43,073 nt of DNA, from positions 1 through 43,073 of the forward strand of contig NZ_PCQD01000018.1 in assembly GCF_002979975.1 (NCBI RefSeq). The letters run 5' to 3'. The DNA comes from Pseudomonas sp. MYb185 (lineage in GTDB: Bacteria > Pseudomonadota > Gammaproteobacteria > Pseudomonadales > Pseudomonadaceae). A program made the translations under genes and the position numbers. Positions 39,138 to 43,073 of the stretch are shown here, in pieces. Under the pieces are notes generated by a model, which saw nothing but the letters and a program-made list of their open reading frames with translations, ran no database searches and was not told the origin of the DNA. Position 1 is the first letter of the stretch, and the number at the start of each line of letters is the position of its first letter.

Positions 39138-40247
39138 TCAGATATCGCCGCGCACGCCTTCGACGAGGTAGTTCATCTGCTCCAGCACCACATCGGTCTG
39201 ACCCAGCGACTCACCCTCGGCCAGCACCATATTGCCCTTGTTGTCGTTGAGCGGGCCCTTGAACAGGGTGAACTCGCCGGCAATCATCGCCGCCTTGACC
39301 GCATCCGCCTGCTCACGCGCCGCCGCACTGACGTTACTGCCGTAATCCGAGGTCTTGACGAAGCCTTCGGCCAGACCGCCACGCAGGAAGTTGTTCATGG
39401 CCTGACCTTGCTGAGCCGCTTCGACGTGAGCGCGGTAAGGCGTCTCCCAGTTCCACTCGGCACCGGTCAGGTAACCCTTGGGGGCCAGTGCCGCCTGGCT
39501 GGCGTGGTAGCCGCAACTCATCGCACCACGGCGCTCAGCCGTTTCGACAATGACCTTGGGGCCGTCCACATGGCAGGTCAGCACGTCACAGCCCTGGTCG
39601 ATCAGCCCATTGGCAGCTTCTGCTTCGCGCACCGGCAGCGACCAGTCACCGGTGAAAATCACGGTGGTGGTGATCTCCGGATCCACCGAACGTGCACCCA
39701 AGGTAAAGGCGTTGATATTGCGCAGCACCTGGGCCACCGGTTTGGCCGCGATAAAGCCGATGCGCTTGGTCTTGCTCATGTGGCCGGCGACCACACCATT
39801 GAGGTACTGGCCCTCATCGATATAGCCAAAGAAGCTGCCGACATTCTTCGGGTGCTTGCTCTCGTCCCACAGGCCACCGCAATGCGCGAAGCGCACATCC
39901 GGATAGCGCTGGGCCACGCGCAGCACATGGGGATCGAAATAACCGAAGGACGTGGCAAAAATCAGCTCCGCACCATCCTGGCGAATCATCGCTTCCATCG
40001 CCTGCTGCACCGCAGAGGTTTCCGGAACGTTCTCTTCCTCGATCACCTTGACGTTGGGCATGCTGCGGATGATGCGCGCGGCCTGGGCGTGGGCCTGGTT
40101 GTAACCGAAGTCATCGCGCGCGCCAACGTAGACGAAGCCGACCACCAGCGGCTTGTCCGCTGCGCGGGCAAAGCTGAATGGCATGGCTGCAGTGACGCCG
40201 ATCAGACCAGCCAGTTTGAGAAACTTACGACGATCAAAATCCGACAT
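39138..40247 (-). CDS. BMP-family ABC transporter substrate-binding protein, Tat-exported
   Basis: The 369-residue protein belongs to the BMP/Med family (PnrA-like). It opens with a twin-arginine signal, DRRKFLKLAG (Arg6-Arg7), followed by a hydrophobic stretch and AxA cleavage near residue 30 (FARA), with no lipobox cysteine, so it is a soluble periplasmic protein. FVYVGARDDFGYNQAHAQAA, LIFATSFGYFDPHVLRVAQRY and FFGYIDEGQYLNGVVAG are characteristic. ATG at 40247 has AGGA upstream; a GTG two codons earlier is the alternative. It is the first gene of the operon, consistent with high expression of the receptor. Ligand unknown; nucleosides, purines or ureides are possible. Confidence 0.88.
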   Translation of the reverse strand: MSDFDRRKFLKLAGLIGVTAAMPFSFARAADKPLVVGFVYVGARDDFGYNQAHAQAARIIRSMPNVKVIEEENVPETSAVQQAMEAMIRQDGAELIFATSFGYFDPHVLRVAQRYPDVRFAHCGGLWDESKHPKNVGSFFGYIDEGQYLNGVVAGHMSKTKRIGFIAAKPVAQVLRNINAFTLGARSVDPEITTTVIFTGDWSLPVREAEAANGLIDQGCDVLTCHVDGPKVIVETAERRGAMSCGYHASQAALAPKGYLTGAEWNWETPYRAHVEAAQQGQAMNNFLRGGLAEGFVKTSDYGSNVSAAAREQADAVKAAMIAGEFTLFKGPLNDNKGNMVLAEGESLGQTDVVLEQMNYLVEGVRGDI

Positions 40248-40266
40248 GGGCACGTTCCTGTTGAGT

Positions 40267-40296
40267 ATGTATTCATGTGTTCAATCATGTATACAT
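40267..40296 (-). promoter_or_regulatory. Possible operator pair near the start of the BMP operon
   Basis: The perfect palindrome ATGTATACAT (40287-40296) and a near copy ATGTATTCAT (40267-40276) are spaced 20 bp apart, two helical turns, in the 5' leader of the operon. The TGTATACA core resembles GntR/FCD-family operators. They lie around and just after the start predicted from the sigma-54 element, so a repressor could act here. No regulator gene is adjacent. Confidence 0.35.
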
Positions 40297-40301
40297 TCTC
40301 T

Positions 40302-40320
40302 AAAGCAGGATGCGTGCCAG
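40302..40320 (-). promoter_or_regulatory. Sigma-54 (RpoN) promoter of the BMP-amidase operon
   Basis: On the minus strand the sequence is CTGGCACGCATCCTGCTTT. GG and GC are separated by exactly 10 bp, and the TGGCACG block is a perfect match to the -24 consensus. The -12 block is CTGCT against the consensus TTGCW. The predicted start is near 40293, about 45 bases from the BMP start codon. It would need an enhancer-binding activator such as NtrC. Confidence 0.7.
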
Positions 40321-40338
40321 GCTTCAGGCGTTGAATTC

Positions 40339-40363
40339 AGTGCCTTTTATGCCAGTTAGTGCC
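40339..40363 (-). promoter_or_regulatory. Phased GGCAYW repeats upstream of the sigma-54 element
   Basis: On the minus strand GGCACT, GGCATA and GGCACT begin at about 10-bp steps (plus-strand copies at 40339, 40348, 40358), 20-45 bp upstream of the -24 element. Such phased direct repeats can bind an activator. They do not match the NtrC palindrome well. Confidence 0.3.
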
Positions 40364-40458
40364 TTGTTTTGAGTCACGCCCGCCCCTCCCCGCACAAAGT
40401 TCGAGCCTACGAATATCCGGGCGCACAAGCAGGGCGGGAAGATGGACCTCCACAGGCC

Positions 40459-41154
40459 CTAGGGTTCCGGCAGGCTCCAATCGATGGGCTGACGGCCCTG
40501 CTCGATCAGGTAGGCATTGGCCGCCGAGAAATGCCCGGAGCCGATGAAGCCGCGATGCGCCGACAGCGGCGATGGATGCACGCTCTTGAGTATCAGATGG
40601 CGGGAGCGGTCGATCTGCTGGCCCTTCTTCTGCGCATAGCTGCCCCAGAGCATGAACACCAGGTGCTCGCACTGGGTATTGAGAATATCGATGATCTTCG
40701 AGGTGAAACGCTCCCAGCCCCGGTTGGCATGGGCACCGGCCTGCCCCTGGGTCACCGTCAGCACCGCATTGAGCAGCAGCACACCCTGATCGGCCCAATG
40801 CTGCAGGTCACCGTGCGAGGGTATCGGGTAGCCCAGATCGCGCTGGATTTCCTTGAAGATGTTCTGCAGTGACGGCGGCGTGCGCACGCCCGGCTGCACG
40901 GAAAAGCTCAACCCATGCGCCTGTCCTGGCCCGTGGTAGGGGTCCTGGCCGATGATGACCACCTTGACGCTGTGCAGCGGCGTGCTGTTCAACGCATTGA
41001 AGATCAAGGGTCCGGGCGGATAGACCACCTTGCCGGCGGCCTTCTCGGCCAGCAGGAATTCACGCAGTTGCTGCATGTAAGGCTGCTCGAACTCATCGCC
41101 CAGCGCCTGTTTCCAGTCCTCGGCCAACTGTACGGTGCGACTGCCCATGATCAT
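40459..41154 (-). CDS. ung: Uracil-DNA glycosylase
   Basis: Ung removes uracil from DNA. The 231-residue family-1 enzyme has the active-site motif [18 protein letters not shown] with the catalytic aspartate, the [12 protein letters not shown] segment, the LLLNAVLTV strand with the uracil-binding asparagine, and the [13 protein letters not shown] loop with the catalytic histidine. The ATG at 41154 overlaps the upstream gene's stop by four bases, although another ATG two codons later is possible. It is on the same strand as the upstream small protein and the DUF1704 gene. Confidence 0.97.
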   Translation of the reverse strand: MIMGSRTVQLAEDWKQALGDEFEQPYMQQLREFLLAEKAAGKVVYPPGPLIFNALNSTPLHSVKVVIIGQDPYHGPGQAHGLSFSVQPGVRTPPSLQNIFKEIQRDLGYPIPSHGDLQHWADQGVLLLNAVLTVTQGQAGAHANRGWERFTSKIIDILNTQCEHLVFMLWGSYAQKKGQQIDRSRHLILKSVHPSPLSAHRGFIGSGHFSAANAYLIEQGRQPIDWSLPEP

Positions 41155-41480
41155 TGCGCCAGCGGAACGGACTGGGCGCTGCAGCGCACCACACGCTGGC
41201 GATTATCCACCAGCAGGCCGGACAGGCCGTTGTGCCGCGTATCATGCAGGATCATCACCCCATCCACGCACTCGGCAACATGATTGGCCGCCTTGGCCTG
41301 CAGTTGACCGGCTTCGGTCGAACCAATGGTCACCAGGCTGAACTCCGCCACCAGCAGGCCCTCTTCCTCCCGCGCAAAATTCAGGTAGCCGTAGAAATGC
41401 AGCACGGCCATGGTCAGGAACAGGGTGCCCAGGGCAGTGAAGATAAATGGTAGCTTGTTGACTTCCTGCTTCTCGCTCAT
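41151..41480 (-). CDS. Conserved hypothetical single-TM protein
   Basis: The 109-residue protein has one membrane helix at about residues 10-31 ([20 protein letters not shown]), and a soluble, probably periplasmic, remainder with ATHVAEC-like and [20 protein letters not shown] segments and two cysteines. A GGAG precedes the ATG at 41480. It is coupled to ung by a four-base overlap and lies 27 bp downstream of the DUF1704 gene. I do not recognise the family. DNA repair linkage is suggested only by position. Confidence 0.65.
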   Translation of the reverse strand: MSEKQEVNKLPFIFTALGTLFLTMAVLHFYGYLNFAREEEGLLVAEFSLVTIGSTEAGQLQAKAANHVAECVDGVMILHDTRHNGLSGLLVDNRQRVVRCSAQSVPLAQ

Positions 41481-41507
41481 GCAAAAAACTCCTTACAGAA
41501 TAGTAGC

Positions 41508-42791
41508 CTAGAGGATATTGGCATAGTCAGCCTCGATACGGTCGAGGCTGAGATTGGTCAGGAACCCGGAAAAGCACATCCAGGCACTCAGGGCATTGAG
41601 ATCGGCGAAGGGTTCCGGCAGATAGCGCGGCGGCACCACCAGCCCCTCCTCCACCAGTTGGCCGAGGGTGCGCATGTCCTCCAGGGTGGTCTTGCCGCAG
41701 AACAGCAGGGGAATCTGCTGCAGCTTGCCCTGGCGCACCGCCAACTGGATGTAGTTGTAGGTCAGGATGAAACCCTTGAGGTAGGCCAGGTCCTTGGTGA
41801 ACGGCAACCCGTCGCTGCTGGAACCGCGGAATACGCGGCTGGCGTTGTTGTAGCTGTCTTCCTCGCTGTAGCCTTCGCCCTGGTAGAAGCCGAACACATC
41901 GAGAAAATCACCACCGGATTCGGCCAGCTGAATCGCCCGGGTGCGATTGGTCAGCTTGCGCAGGCGCGAGGGGTAGGAAGCGAAGGTGATCACTTCCATC
42001 AGGATCGCCAGCCCCTCCTGGGTCACGGTGGAGGACGGCGGCCCCTTGGCCAGGAAGGTACAGATCGGCTGGTGCTGGCCGTTGAGGCTGGTGGCCACAT
42101 GCACCATGCCCTCGTGCACCGCGAGTATCTTCAGATCCCGCTGGTTGAACATCGCATCGCTGCGGATCTTGATGTAGTCGGCACCGGCAGCGGCATCGGC
42201 GACGATACCGTCGGACTCGAACACCCGCACCGCCTGATCGTCCGGAAACACCCGGTTCATCTGTTCCTGCAGGATGGCTACCGCCTCGGGCGCAGCGATG
42301 GTCTTGGGCTCGCGCCCCAGATCGTTGCCGATATTGCTCAGCGACTCGCTGAGCATGATGCCCAGGTCGGTGATGGTCGGGTCGCCAGCATGGAAAGCAT
42401 CGGAGGCCGAGCCGTACAGTTCCTGGGAAATCCGCCCCATCTCCGGGGTGCCACGGGCTTCGAGCATGCGGATGACCATGCGGTACTCGCGGCACATACG
42501 CCGCATGATCTGGCCCACCGGGTTGAAGGTGCCGAGCTGACGGGTGATATCGCGTTCTATGTCCTGAAACAGCTGAAGGCGCTCGGCCGGGTCGAAGGCC
42601 ATCGGGCGGCGCTTGTAATAATCCGGGCCGACATCCGGGAGCTTCTTGCAACCATCGCGGAAGAACTGATCGCGGATGCTGTCATCCCACTTGATCGCAT
42701 CCAGCACCCGAATCGGCGCCTGGGCCTCGACGATCCGGTCGGACAGGCTGCGAATGACCAGTTGGTATTGCTCGCTCTGTTTTACCGCCAT
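41508..42791 (-). CDS. DUF1704 / QEGLA-motif putative metallopeptidase
   Basis: The 427-residue protein belongs to the DUF1704 family, annotated in bacteria as flavohemoglobin expression-modulating QEGLA-motif proteins. The motif TQEGLA is at about 257-262. Thirty residues before it is HEGMVH (226-231), an HExxxH metal-binding motif. Eukaryotic members of the family (MATCAP) use an HExxxH motif to remove tyrosine from tubulin, so a metallo-carboxypeptidase-like activity is a reasonable inference. The ATG at 42791 has GGGAG at good spacing. No signal peptide is seen. Upstream lie a heptamer tandem repeat and an inverted repeat that may influence its transcription. Confidence 0.85.
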   Translation of the reverse strand: MAVKQSEQYQLVIRSLSDRIVEAQAPIRVLDAIKWDDSIRDQFFRDGCKKLPDVGPDYYKRRPMAFDPAERLQLFQDIERDITRQLGTFNPVGQIMRRMCREYRMVIRMLEARGTPEMGRISQELYGSASDAFHAGDPTITDLGIMLSESLSNIGNDLGREPKTIAAPEAVAILQEQMNRVFPDDQAVRVFESDGIVADAAAGADYIKIRSDAMFNQRDLKILAVHEGMVHVATSLNGQHQPICTFLAKGPPSSTVTQEGLAILMEVITFASYPSRLRKLTNRTRAIQLAESGGDFLDVFGFYQGEGYSEEDSYNNASRVFRGSSSDGLPFTKDLAYLKGFILTYNYIQLAVRQGKLQQIPLLFCGKTTLEDMRTLGQLVEEGLVVPPRYLPEPFADLNALSAWMCFSGFLTNLSLDRIEADYANIL

Positions 42792-42828
42792 GCGGTGCTC
42801 CCTGTTGTGCTGTTTGCCGCCACGTTCT

Positions 42829-42877
42829 GCTCGTTGCTCGTTGCTCGTTGCTCGTTGCTCGTTGCTCGTTGCTCGTT
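42829..42877. repeat. Tandem repeat, seven copies of gctcgtt
   Basis: Seven perfect 7-bp units run from 42829 to 42877, 38 to 86 bp upstream of the DUF1704 start codon. A change in copy number would shift promoter or leader spacing by 7 bp per unit. The frame reading through it (42682-43059) is low-complexity and not a credible gene. Confidence 0.9.
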
Positions 42878-42917
42878 GTCGTGCAAGGAAACATTGATCT
42901 TGTTGGCTTGTGAAGTG

Positions 42918-43024
42918 GCCGGGTCAGGTACCGCCTGGGGCGGACACGCACAGGTACATCCATGTAGCTCGCGGTTGCCATCCCTGGCAACCGACGGTCC
43001 GCCCCAGGCGGTACCTGACCCGGC
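42918..43024. repeat. 28-bp perfect inverted repeat with an inner hairpin
   Basis: Arms 42918-42945 (begins gccgggtcaggtaccg) and 42997-43024 are perfect reverse complements. Between them cggttgcca (42972-42980) pairs with tggcaaccg (42985-42993), giving a two-tier cruciform. No gene is seen in the remaining 42792-43073 stretch. The unit is likely a dispersed palindromic repeat. Confidence 0.8.
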
Positions 43025-43073
43025 TCTTGAGCTTCAGTGTGGATCAATGTTTCCGGCAAATCTGTTTGTCGGG

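Noticed and set aside
42829..42877. CRISPR-like array
   Set aside because: Units are 7 bp with no spacers, so it is a simple tandem repeat.
42682..43059. Minus-strand frame of 125 codons through the heptamer repeat
   Set aside because: It is low-complexity repeat translation overlapping the DUF1704 gene, without a ribosome binding site or conserved features.

Overview
The window is GC-rich and typical of Pseudomonadaceae. Gene order and protein motifs both point there: algU-mucA-mucB-mucC-mucD, lepA-lepB-DUF4845-rnc-era-recO-pdxJ-acpS, a GacS hybrid kinase, and cysM-rlmD-relA-mazG. A Pseudomonas or Halopseudomonas-type gammaproteobacterium is most likely. No rRNA, tRNA, CRISPR array, prophage or complete insertion sequence was seen.

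Layout. Positions 1-221 hold intergenic sequence that looks like a mobile-element edge or dispersed repeat. From 222 to 12119 all genes lie on the minus strand: rsmJ, a DUF72 protein, a small conserved protein, tsaB, adk, ppc, and the translationally coupled chain cysM-rlmD-relA-mazG. Between cysM and the plus-strand gacS (12535-15363) lies a 335-bp element of nested palindromes. Its right arm supplies the gacS start codon. From 15352 to 26181 the minus strand carries a continuous run of envelope-stress (algU-mucABCD), translation, secretion and RNA-processing genes ending in acpS. nadB (plus) is divergent from algU, with two good AlgU/sigma-E-type promoters between them. Next come ygfX-sdhE (minus), ygfZ, an HDOD gene and a nitronate monooxygenase (plus), and a crotonase-family gene (minus).

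The accessory part is 32794-40247, an eight-gene minus-strand operon with almost no intergenic space. It encodes a Tat-exported BMP-family binding protein, two ABC permeases, a formamidase, a biuret-hydrolase-like cysteine hydrolase, a double ABC ATPase, a second cysteine hydrolase and a DUF3225 (AtzH/HpxZ-like) protein. A near-consensus sigma-54 promoter precedes it. Together these suggest a nitrogen-regulated uptake and amide/ureide-hydrolysis system whose substrate is unknown. It is the best candidate here for an undescribed pathway.

The right end has ung, an unknown single-TM protein, and a DUF1704 metallopeptidase-like gene. Upstream of the last is a 7 x 7-bp tandem repeat, followed by a 28-bp perfect inverted repeat containing an inner hairpin. 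All functional assignments come from reading motifs and from memory of families; no database search was run.
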